Shown here: positions 11,748 through 24,500 of the stretch, one piece after another | Numbering within the stretch: position 1 is the first letter of the stretch | Layout of the letters: every line of letters begins with the position of its first letter | NCBI GenBank assembly: GCA_030142905.1 | Contig: JASJOG010000003.1 | Span: 865,001 to 929,000 of the forward strand | DNA from: Heliopora coerulea | Taxonomy: Eukaryota > Cnidaria > Anthozoa > Scleralcyonacea > Helioporidae | Direction of reading: 5' to 3' | Length of the DNA stretch: 64,000 nucleotides | Program-made: the position numbers and the translations under genes | The notes under the pieces: model-generated | What the model was told of the DNA's origin: nothing | Seen by the model: only the letters and a program-made list of their open reading frames with translations | The model's database searches: none

Positions 11748-12536
11748 TGGCGTCTTCTGTCGCATCAAATGTTTCCGAGGTGTCCCAAATTCTGATGGCA
11801 TCCGAAGCAGAGATATTTATACAGGGACTCAAACCGCACAATATTCAGGAATTAGGAAGTACGAAGTAAGACACTTATTACATATATAACGAAAATGACT
11901 TACGCTGTTTTTTGAACTTGAATTTATTTATTTATTTATTTATTTTTTAATTTTAATTGCAATTCGAATTTGAATTTCATTTTTTATTTTATTTTTAAAA
12001 TTTTGATTTTAATGCAAATAAACAGTCTATGCTGGTTAGGAGGGCAGGTGAGGTCATAAACCCAGGATGCCGTGATTATCACCTTTATTTCAACTGCCAA
12101 ATAAAATTGAAGGGAAATATTAATCGAATCAGTCAATCAACCAATTGATCAATAAGTCAATCAATCAATCAATCAATCAATTAATCAAACAATCAAACAA
12201 TCAATCAATCAGTCAAAGTCTTATTTGCCCATAGAAAATCTCTTCACATGAATATGCTTCAACATAGAGCCATGCATACTGGTGTGTTCCTATGGATGTA
12301 CATATAACTATGAAGTAGTTTAAGCTGCTGACATTTTTTTTTGTGGAAAGTACATTGTTGTTCATAAAACAGTGACTGCCTAGTCAGTTGATCATAATAA
12401 TATGAGTAATATTTGAAAAAATTCAATTATTTGCCTGGTCATGCATTCATTGCATCAGTTCTATGATTTTAAAATTTTCTAGGGGAGGATCTTTAGACCT
12501 TAAATGTCAGGGGAACTGTAGGAGGGACAGCTTTGT

Positions 12537-12579
<43 letters not shown>

Positions 12580-15500
12580 TGAATAGTAGAAGCGAACTGT
12601 CAGTTGCCTGATGATCGTGTTGTAGACACATTATATATTATATAAAGTTATATATATATATATATATATATATTATATTATATTATATTATGTTATATAC
12701 ATTCATTGACATTCAGCAAGACCTGGCAGTAACTGACAGCCTGTTTCCACTTCATATGAGTACAATTACAATACATGACATAGTTACTACAGTATATTTT
12801 GCATCAGATAGTTTTAGGGATCACATGTACAGTACAGTATGTCTGTACAATCAAGGGGGCTTATTGAGACAGATTGATTCAATAATTGAGTTGATATTCA
12901 TATTTAAATTCAGTTATATGAAAGAGGAAGTTGTTATTGTAAAGTTTTGAGAGCAAGTGGTGAAACAAAAACCAACCCATGAAACAGAACTTCAGGATAC
13001 ACAACTTCAAGGCAATTTGGCAGTGTTTGAAAACCAATTTTTTGAAGTCATGATTACATGTGAATTGATGGGTTTGAGAATGCTATCTTTCAAACTTTTT
13101 ACTGAATACTTTTTGTAGGTGGCTAGTAAATCATGAACATATCGAGAAACTTAACATGCAGGTAATCTCTTAACCATATTATAACAACTGGAGTATTCAC
13201 CCCTATCTTAACCCATTAAGGAGCTAGAGTGTACTCCTGAATTTTATTCTGGCTAATGCCTAATGATATTATGGTGCAGAGTAGGGCACCTGTTCCTTGA
13301 CAGATTAGCTGCCAACTTGGCCTGTTCTTTGGCACACTCTGTAAAATGTTATTCTGCCCAATCCAGTGCCAGATAATCTTACTGACAAGAGTGGGGGTAG
13401 TATGAATAATTCATCCACTGAAAATAACAAATGCCTTCAGCTCTCCCAAGAGGATTTGAAAGGGAAAAATTATCCATAACTTATGAATCAAATCACAAAG
13501 CAGACATTTAAGGCTGTTTACAAAGCACGACTGACTTTGTGTCACAGTGGGTTGATTCAACTACCCATATTCAAGTTTTTGTTTACAATTTCTTTTGCAT
13601 GTTAGCCAAAGTTATCAAAGCAGCTTGTTTCTCTTGCGAGTATTGACCTTACCCTAGGTAGCAATGTTGCATGGACAATACCTTTAAAAGTGAGTCGTGC
13701 AATGATTCTAATTAATCATTAGTGCAATTTTTATCATTCTTCGGCAAAGGAATATATGCTTTGTTAAAACTGTTTGAAGTCATCAAGGGACAAACTTTTT
13801 CAGTGTTTACTCTTGGGGCATCACAGAATGAAGTAGTTTCACCACAGACGGGAGGCATTTTGAAAAATTTTTGAAAAGCTCAATGTAAAATGTTTCTGTT
13901 TGGATTAATTTAAATAGTAAATTAATCAAGGAATGAGTGAACTTTCATAATGAACTAGTAAACTTTCATAATGAAAATGCAATAAACTTTCAGTAGTAAT
14001 TTTGAAGCTCTACTACAAAAATTGCTATGACGTACATGTTGGCTATAAGACAAAATGATGAGAGTAATTATTATTTTTATTTTACAGTTTTTGTTTGAGA
14101 AATGTGAGAGCTTGGATATATCTTAAGAGAGATGAATGATCGTCAAGCCCTGTACTCAGAAAACAATTCTGAGTCCCAGAATCAGGCTTAGAATCGTTTT
14201 CTGAGTACAGGGCTTGATGATCTTTTTTATTTTAGTTATTTTCCACATTTAACCTATGTATTCCCAGCAAGAACAGTCTCAATAAAAGTATTTGTCATTA
14301 GCCATTATTAAATCCTGAAATTTGCTTTTGCTCTTTAATGGGTTAACCAAGCTGTCAGTGAACCTATTAAGGGCCAGGCAACCTACTCTATGGAACAAAA
14401 TTGCCTGATGTCAGCCAAAATAAAATTCTAAATCGTTCCCTCGCTCCTTACACTAATGGGATAAGAGTCCTTTATCGTAATGCTTTTTGTACGAGATAAC
14501 AATCAGTTAAATTTTATAAAACAACCACCCTCAAGTTCTCCAAGACATTAAGAGGCAAGGGTACATGTTGGTTTTCTGTCACTATGGGCTACAAATAAAC
14601 GTAGTATACATGTCAGAGTGCTTTCACAGATGATCTAGCACACTTGCCTTGCAAGACCACCTCACTTATCCCTGTTCATGTATGCTGTGGGGAATGCTTT
14701 CTGGCCACAAAATAATGTTTATAACAGATTTGAGGCATTGCCATGATGGCTTGTCACCAAAAACCTTTGAACTAAGAAAATTCTGCAAAAAGAATTTATT
14801 TTAAAAAGAGAAAATACCATGAATGTCATGAAACTGTAGGACTCCAGCAGGAAGGCATACATGTCTGTACCCCTTTAGATGATTGCACTTTTAATGGTTG
14901 AATAGAATCCATTTCACAAACTGGTCTGCCTTTGTGCCTGCCAAACTCCCCATTTGTAAAAATATCACAGCTGAAATGTCAAAAAATATACAGTCATGTA
15001 CTAACATCGAAAGGTGGTGCTTTGCCTTTTGCTCAGGACCCCAGATCCACAAGGAGTTAAATGTTGAATTTAGTGATCTTGTGTGAAACTGCTAACTTAA
15101 CCAAATGTTGATTTACAGCCAAATGTTAGCATTGATGTCAGCCATATTTAGGTGGCATACCTGTGTAACAAACATATCTGGCATCAGAATGTAAAGCTGG
15201 GAAAATTATTTCTTTGGGCATTTTTCTTGTCGATTGCTATATGGATATAAAGTCTGAATATATGTACAGTATTCATTTATTTCCATTTTTTTGTGCAAAC
15301 AACCTTCAATCAAGGATTCAATATTTTATTTAAGTTATTACATTTATTTTCTTTTTGCATTATTATTATTTTGATGTTGAGTTAGATTGGGGTCAGATAT
15401 GCCTAATGTCCTACTGGTTTTATAAACCATATGGTAAGTAGGAAAACAATAATATCAAGAATGGAATTACAATGAGTTACTGAAAACAAATAAAATTATC

Positions 15501-18500
15501 AATCAATATTTGACTTGGTAAAATACCTCCAATTATCGAAATTAAATGTCAAAGATGGAAAACCTATATAGATTGCTGGATGGCCAATAATTGTAATTAG
15601 AAGGTGGGGTGAGGTGCACGTGAATTATGGAGGTGGAAATGATGAATACTTGATTTTAAAAATGGTATTTTAATACATGAATTGTGATATCCAGATATTT
15701 TCTTAAGGCAATTGTGAATGCATCCTCTAATACAGATGAATTTATAAAGGAATTATTAATTTCATATGAAAAGGTATTTATTTGATTTCCTATTAAAAAT
15801 TTGTTTGTTGATTTCTAAATAGATAAATGTAACTTCCTTTCCAAATGAATGTTCATTCCAAGATCTTGAATGTGTTTATGTTTATAGATCTCTGTGCTCA
15901 TCCATGAGCTCATTGTGAATGAGTTGTGGAGAAATAAAGTATTCCCATTGATCCTACAAGCAGAGTTTAATCCTGGAACAACCCTTCCAATTTATATGGT
16001 GGTATGAATAATTCTTTTTACATTTTATGTTTATAATAGTTGTCCCGATCAAATAGCACTCACAATCTGATACCCTAACCAGCCTTTCCTACATAGCATT
16101 TTTGCTCCCAGAGCACTTACAATCTGCTGTCCCAATCTGTTCTTGCTGCAAACATCCAAATCATGATCAGTGATCCCAGTCAGTTCTGGTCCTAAGCAGC
16201 ACTGTGTGTTGAATGCCACCACTACTGTCTGTCTGTTCCAATAAGCTCTCTGCTCTTTGTGTATCCACGCCACTCAATATATGTTGTCCTTATCAAAAGT
16301 GATAGATCAAGTGGGAAGGTTATTGTGATTATGACCCTCTTTTGGCACAAAATCATTTTTTGAAGAAAAAAACCATCTTCAGTTTAAAGTATATTTAATT
16401 CCTTACCTTAAATGGCATGGTCCTTTTAAAATTCTAGGTCTGTAGCCTCTCCAACCCTCCTGTGTGAATTCTTACCAGATATACTATCTATTCACTTCTT
16501 GCCATAAACCAGTACTAACAGCATTCACAATCTGTTATTTCAATCAACCATCCTTGCACCATACCTGCAACACATAAAATAATTTGTCTGTACAAAAACT
16601 CACATCTTGAAAACATTCTGGTATGCCAATACAGAAACTGATTATCATTCTTTAGAGTCAAACAGGCAGTGCAATCCTCAAATAATTGTTTTTTATTTTA
16701 GTACAGGAACATAGTAACTTGATGATGGGCCTTAGAACCAATACTCAATCCTGTTCCCATAAAACATCAATTATCCTGCAGCAGTATTTGTTATTTTGTT
16801 TGCAGAAGACATAATGTATTCACAATTATTCCTTGGAAAATTTATCGTTTATTTTTAGTTGTTTCATGAAGTTACATTGATCAGTCTTTTGGAAACAGTA
16901 ATGTTTTATAAAGTAAGTTCTTACAATGAAACTTGTCTTGTTTTATTTTTATCATGAATAATCAGTGGGAAATCTACAGGGGGGGCTGCATATCCTTGTC
17001 CCTTTTTCATTATCATCTAATTTATAGTGCATACGAATGCACGAATAAAAACAGTATTGTGTATAATACAACCGAGTATTGTGTGCGTTTTCTATTTTCA
17101 TAAATAGGAAGAATTGTTTCATTGAATTTTCAACTTTATCCAAATCATCTTCAGACTAAATTTTTTTGTGCGACAGTTAAGTGTTACAAATGACGATTGC
17201 AAATAACAATAGGATTTGATTTTGATTGCATAGGTTTGTTGGCTTGTCTCGTTACTAATTAGCTAAATAATTGAAGTTGTCTAGTTGCTTTCAGTCCATT
17301 GTTGAGAATTGGCTTGCGTCTTTTGGTATGAATATTCCAATTGTCTTATGAGTCGATGATTCTTGTGTTGAACAGAGCTTGGCGTTGGTATTTTACTCAG
17401 AGGAAAGGATGTGTTTGTTTATTGCGCTTTCCCTTGAGCTGGCATATTCGTTGATTCTTTGTTTTAAATTTCGGTTTGCTGTGCTACAAGATGTAGCTGC
17501 TGTTCCAACGTAGGCCGGCAAACTCGTTTATAAAACAACTTGCCTCGTACGCGAGCCCTTATTGGTTAATACCCGTGTTTGGATCGAAGTATCGAGACAT
17601 AAAAAACTTTCCCGCCAATAGTGTTCTAACTTTTGTGTTGAATTTTCAGTCTTATTTTTTTATAAAAGACATACGTTATGGTTTTATAGTGTTGTTTGAA
17701 TACTGTGTCGAACACTTGGTTGCCTGGTTGAGTTTAGAAAAGCTAAAAACACTCGCGTAGCCGCTCGGTTGCTTTTTTGGAGGGGTGGTGGTTTGCGCTT
17801 TTCCCCATTCTTGTAACATCCCGGGAATCCATTTGGTATTTTATTGAATACGATTATGGCTTTGTTTAATTTAGGAGCAGCGTCTTTAACATTAGTGTAG
17901 AGCTATAGTTTTGTAGTTTGTATTCTTGATTCGATCTTAGTTTTTCGATAGGCGAGAAACGTTTAAGTTTTCTTTTTAGCTTTCGTGGGAGTTGCTCACC
18001 TCTCGTACGTATGTAAGGCTTGTCCAACCAGAGGGTTGAAACGAGTATTTTTGTCAAATGAGTGCATTTTGGAGAGAGGCGTAGTAAATGCTATCGGGTT
18101 TTTTTAGCAAAACTGTATCGTCTACAAAACAGCAGTAGAATTTGATCATTCATTCCTTAACAATGGTTCGATAATAGGCTGTTCAAATTCGGCGAGAATG
18201 ATGCTTACAAAAACAGGTCCTAGTGCATGATCCTCCCATACTTACTCCCTTAGTCTACTCGCAAAGGACATTGTTGCTGGTAAAAATTGTTTTCTTGCAA
18301 GTTAGTATCCCGAATGAGCTTGCGTATAGCGTGGGCCTTTTTAAGGTTTGTTTCAATTAGACCTTCATAAAAAATCCGGTTTTCTATGATATTGAGAGTT
18401 CTTTCAAGAGGGACCTGTAAGATGTAAACAATGACTCGACATCGAAAGAGTAATATTTGTATATTTTTTTTGAAAAATGATGGATCAATTGATTCGATAT

Positions 18501-21500
18501 GTGATTTTGCATCAAATGAGTCTCTCAGAGTACGTCTCTTCTAAGTTAGAGGATGTAGAAGTTGGCTGTATTCTAGTGGTGTCTATTATTGGTTTAAACC
18601 TGGTTAAGGTTTCATACTTTTTGTGGAGCTTTGATATTGCGTGGGCACGAGCTGGTCTTGCAGCTTTTGGTCTCATTCTTTTGTTAGTTTCTTGATCAAT
18701 TTCACCTCGTTTTAGCAATGTTCACCAGTATTTTTGTATGGATCTCAGTCTGATTAAAGTGGAATCTTTACTGTTTCTTGGAATTTGGTTTAGTTAGACA
18801 ATAGATTTTTCACAAGTTGTTCGAAGTCAGTGCGTTTGATAATGACGATGGACACCTTAACCCTTGTCTAGTTTTAGGATGACATTCTCCTTCAGCAGTT
18901 CTTCGATGCATTGGATTTTCTTATTGTCTGTTTTTGCGTGTTTCTTGTCAAAGTCAAAACATTAAATACGAATGCTTGAAAATTGTTTTCAGCACGCTTA
19001 GTCGACCTGAAACGTTTCTCTAGTAGATCATTTCGTTCTGTCTGTTCCCAAACAGATTCAACAGACGCAATCAAATCAGAATCTTTTGGTTGAGAGGCAA
19101 TTCCATACTTTAAACCATATTCTAATGCCGAGTATTGTTCATTTGTAAGGTCAGTATTGGATTGGTTTACTATCAATTGATTTGGGTTCTGCTGGATACC
19201 ATCAGTGGTGTAGGTTATGGGGGGTATGACACCCCCAAAGTTTGCGAAAAAATAGAAAATTTGGGAAAAAAATAAATAGTAATTCGGGCAAAATTTGATA
19301 AGGTAAAGTAGGTCAAAATCCCTTGGTTACTAGTTTATATTTAATTTACGTATTGGGGTTGAGGAAGCGACGGTACATCATACATGGCCTGAATGGGCGT
19401 CGAATTAAATTTGGGCAAATTTTGAAAGTATACAATGGCAAATTAAGCTGGACCTGCCAATCAAAATGGGTTAACTACGCCCCTGGATATCATCTCTTAG
19501 TTGCGTTTCACTACTTAGGTTTTCGTATACGAGTTTAGCTATCCGGATTGCAACTGCAGCTACATAGGAAAAACATACTGAAACTTAAAACAAAAAATCA
19601 ACGAACATTCCAGCTCAAGGGAAATCGCAGTAAACCTACACATCGTTTCCTGTGAGTAAATTCCAACGTTAAGCTCCGTCGATTATTAAAAAGAATCATC
19701 GACTCATCAGACAACTGGAATATTGTCATTTATAAAGAAACACTTCATATCCATAACACGCAAGCCAACTCTCAACAATGGTTGAAAGCAACTAGAGAAC
19801 ATCAATTATTTAGCTAATTAGTGATTAGGGGCCGTTCACACGGAAATCGATCTAACTTGAATCGATCTGCGACCAATCGGAGGTCGATGCCAGTTTGCTT
19901 TGTGAGAGGGTGGAGGGTGTTGCAATCCCACATCCCATGACGTACTGCAATGTCACAACATGCATAGGAATGCTGATTATTGATAAGATAACGCTTAAGT
20001 CGTTAATCGTGATCCTGCAGGTCAGCAATTTTGCACAAGTTTAGAAAAAACTATCTCCTTGTATTGTTTAGGCCTACACTCACATAGACAATTTATTTCC
20101 ATGTGAAATATTTCGAAGACTACCAGGCCCATGAACGGATCCCCCGACTACATAATGAAAAACTTTGCATTAGCATTGCGCACCATTCTTGTAACAGCTC
20201 GCAACACTTGTAGCAATAATGTAGTATTCGTAATCCTAAAGGATGAAGTCTTATTACAGAACCAGCTGAACTCCTAATGGAAATGGAATCGGTAACTAGA
20301 TGGCTGGTGAGATACTCGAAGCAAAGATCTGTAGGGATTCATGCAAATGGTGAAAGGTTAAAAGTGAATAATGGACTGGTTGAGAGGAAATGGACCTTTC
20401 GAAACTTCCCCTTATTCACATATTCGTAACCTTCGATGCCCAAGTGAATCCATGTAGCTCAATGGTTAGAACATCTCAACGGTGATCACAAAGTTATGGC
20501 CTCGTTCCAGGCAATCCCTATTTAGGGATTACTTTTTAAAGTTGCCCCAAATCAACGAAAAATACAGTTCAAGAAAACAGTCTGATTAAGTGGCAAATGT
20601 TTAGGTAACTAGATGGTTATCTCTACAGGCAGCAACTGCATGCCTACTGGCCAAAAGGCTTTTTCAAATAAAAGTCGACCATCCAAACTTTAGCAGTGTT
20701 TCTTAAGGCCGACTTACCGGTACATTGTACCGCCTTTCCCCTATTACTGTACCGTTTTTCCCACTAGTTTAGGTTCTAAATATTTAGCTAATAGGAAAGA
20801 AATTCTCTGAAAGTTTCTTTTTACAGTTTTACAGATGTTTCGGAATAAAGCATATTAAAATTTTGTGCACTTTAGGACGATCCTTTCATGTGAATGGACC
20901 AGGGTCTTTTTTAACTATATATCTGGGGGGCAAATGCCCCCCCAGTGATCGGATTTGTCCCCCTAGCCACCGTACTTCTGTCCCTGGGAATTGGGAAAAT
21001 TATTTGCTGTTTAATTTTCCACGTTTACAAGTAAAAGGAAAATTTCCTTAAGTTCTGATTTGCTGAAGAATGTTGATCGATCAGTTCTTCTATTCATTCA
21101 AAAAGAAAAATTTATTGTACAGTGGTGCTCAAAAGTCTGAGTCCAGTCAATTCGGTTTGGGCTTTTTTTTTTATTTACATTATTTTTTCCCACTATACAT
21201 TATTTTTTCACGCAATATTGCATGTGCATAAAAGCAGCATGCAAATCAGATTGGAAAGGATTATGTTTAACAACAAGTGAACATCATTGTCAGTTAATAT
21301 TTTGTGTGTCCACCTTTTGCTTTTAACACTGCTTTAACTCTGCTTGGCATAGAGTGTACAAGTTTTCTGGTTACTTCTGTTTGAAGATTTTTCCAGCATT
21401 CATTAAGTACGTCCCATAGGTTGTTCAGACTTGTGGGATTATGTTTTACTTTCTCCCGCTTCAAATGCTCCCATAAATGCTCAATCGGATTTAAATCAGG

Positions 21501-24500
21501 AGATTGAGGTGGAAAATCCATAACCACCAGATCACCTTTTTGTTCCTTCTTTTTAAAATAATTTTTACACAGATGAGATGCATGTTTTGGATCGTTATCT
21601 TGTTGCAAGACAAAACCACGTCCACATAACTTCATGCCAGATGGTATGGCATGTCCTTGAAGGATGGAATGATACTTCTGTTTCGTGAGAGTGTCTTTAA
21701 TCCTGTAAAGATCACCAACACCATTATAGCTGAAGCAACCCCAAACCTGAATGCTTCCTCCACCATGCTTCACTGTTGATTTAAGGCAAGAATTTAGAAA
21801 TCTTTCATTCTTTCTACGTCTGACGTAGGTTCTCCGATTATTTCCGTATATCTCAAATTTAGATTCATCAACAAACAGCACATTTTGCCAATCTGGTATA
21901 ATTGCGATATGTCTTAGCCCATAACCAGCGCTTCCGTTTGTTTTGAGGTCTTAGCAGTGGTTTTGAAACTGCTACTCTTCCGTGTAGACCGCATTTAGCA
22001 AGTCTTCTTTGCACTGTTTGTCTGCTTAATGCTTTTTTTCGAGTCGCATTAATTACAGATTGAATGTTCCCAGCCGTTGCTCTACTGTTGCGTAAGGAGG
22101 TTGTCTTCATGTATTGATCTTCCCTTAACGTGGTTACCCTTGGCCTGCCAGATCTTGGTTTGGTAGAATATTTTCCAGTTTCCCGAAACCTTTGCAACGT
22201 TCGCTGAACAGCACCCTTTGAGACCTTTATCTTTGCAGCAATTGTGCGCTGTGAATACCCCTCATTGCTCAGTGCGATTATTTGGCCTCTTATCCCTTCA
22301 CTTAGTTCTTTTGCCATCCTTGTTCCAGATACGGGACGTAGGGACTTGTTGTAGGTTACAGTAGGCATTAAATACCATTAAAATTGAACAAAATGATTGT
22401 GGGAGGTAAAAACTGATGTCAATGCACATAGGGTAAAACAATAAATATATTTCACATTCCATTAGACATTATTTATAGTAAATTGGGAAAAAAAATCTAC
22501 TGGACTCAGACTTTTGAGCACCACTGTATGAACTAGCCTGATAAAATCAAACCCTATCTCATGCGTGCGTTTATATCACCTAAGTGTGATTTTTTTTGAC
22601 GAATAATTTTCGATTTTTTTCCCGCCTCTCTCCATGCCGCACTCTCTATATCAGTTTGATTACGTTTCCTCAAAATGTGTTTTTACTTTTTTTTCTGCGG
22701 ATTTTAAACTGAAAACACACCCCTCCCAGGAGCCCTTTTGAGAGGAAGTTTTCCACACATTCCTAACCTCCCCAACTCGCACCACTCAGGTGGACGGGCT
22801 ACGCTAGCTGCAAATTTGACATCCCATATTTCAGAGCAATTTTTACTTTTGCCCCCCTCCCCCCCCCCCCCCCAGTGAAAATTCCTTAAAAAAGGCACTG
22901 GAATGGGCAAGGGTTCCTTAGCACAATTATTTCCTCGCATCTGCCATCTTGAAAACTATGACGGAAACTGGGAAGTTGTCTCGTCCATGGTCTCGTCTGG
23001 TTCCCAGCTTTCCGCTCAATTTCTTGGGAGAAGCATGGTCACAAACTCTACCAGTTAAGGGTGGTGACAGAGACTGGTAACAAAATCAGATGTACCCCAT
23101 TCCCCATACAAGTACCCTGCTTCTCCTGCCTTAAGAAAAACACTGCAAAACATGCATCAATAAGATTCCCTCGTTTACCGTGTTTTGTTATGAGAATCCA
23201 ATCATTTGAAGAGTCATGTTTTCATCATGTTTTCTTGCATTTGGAATCTCTGTTGAAATAGTCGAACTTATGGTTAATGCTGTTGATAGGTTTTATTAAA
23301 AGGATAATTTTTGATGTCTACTAATGAAAAGCACTCCGTACGTGAATGATACAGCAGTTCAAGATTTACAGGATAATGTATTTGATTACTTGAAACGTTT
23401 ACGCTATGCTGCCAACCGTCAATTTTTGCCATTGTGTATTGGCAGCCATTATTTAATGTACAGTTTTTTGTTTCCTTTTTCAGTTTTCATTCACTTTGCT
23501 CAATCAGATAATGTCCATAGAAAAAATGCATGTAATAAAGTTGCTTTTGTATATTCTTCTTAAACACTTAGGAAAGTTGTGAGGCAGCTGAAGATAGTGT
23601 TCTAGACCTAGTGGATTTCTGTCACAGACAAGTTGCGAATCTTATTGGCAGGTAAACATCAAGCACCACAAGTGTGCTTACATTTTACAGTGGTATAGCA
23701 TATAAATTCTATAATGTAGAAATGTTGTTGCCGTAAGGTTCAAAACAAATTCTATATAGATTTTCTGTTTGAAACTATTTATCACAGAGGAACCTGTGAT
23801 GGAGAAACTACTTCTGACGAAGTAAAGAGAGGGAATTCCAACAATAAGGTTAGTTACCTTACCTATTTGTATAAACGTGCCATTGCCATAGAATTACAGT
23901 ATACGACTGCTACAGTTTTTGTTTTTCCCGCATACAAGTTTGGGTATCAGGCCATGTTATCAATACTTAATAATTGATAATTTACTACACTATCATGCCA
24001 AGAGAACACTATCATTCGAAGAGGACGCTGATAGAAAAGTGGCTAATTTAAGAAGTATCGAGATATTTCTAGTTTAATTTTTAGTTTGTTCAAGTGGTTT
24101 AAGTTAAAGGACAGTACATTAATTTGTAGTATAGTTTCCATGCGTAATTTTATTCATAATGAGATTTTGTTGATTGGCCTGAAAAGCCCTTTTTAGTGAG
24201 TGCAATAAAACGTATGTATGTATCGTGTAAGTCTTTATAATTACTGAAATTGTGTCTGATGAAACTAATAATTTTCTACCAAATATGATGTTTGTTTTCA
24301 CAACTACGCGAGTGTGGTATTAACGTTCCTGATAATCTTTCTACCAGGAGTTACTTACCCAAGCTGAAGAGATCAGATTTAATGTTAGTGTTAAAGCAGT
24401 TGCCGTATTACGATACATCATCGATCACATGTCAAGGTATTTGAACAGATGTTTAATTTAACAATGTCATATTTTGTGCATTGGATTGATCTGTTTAATC

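Noticed and set aside
11659..11841. 60-codon minus-strand frame over ZMYND10 exon 1
   Set aside because: Antisense shadow of the exon; the real minus-strand gene uses another frame and starts at 11695.
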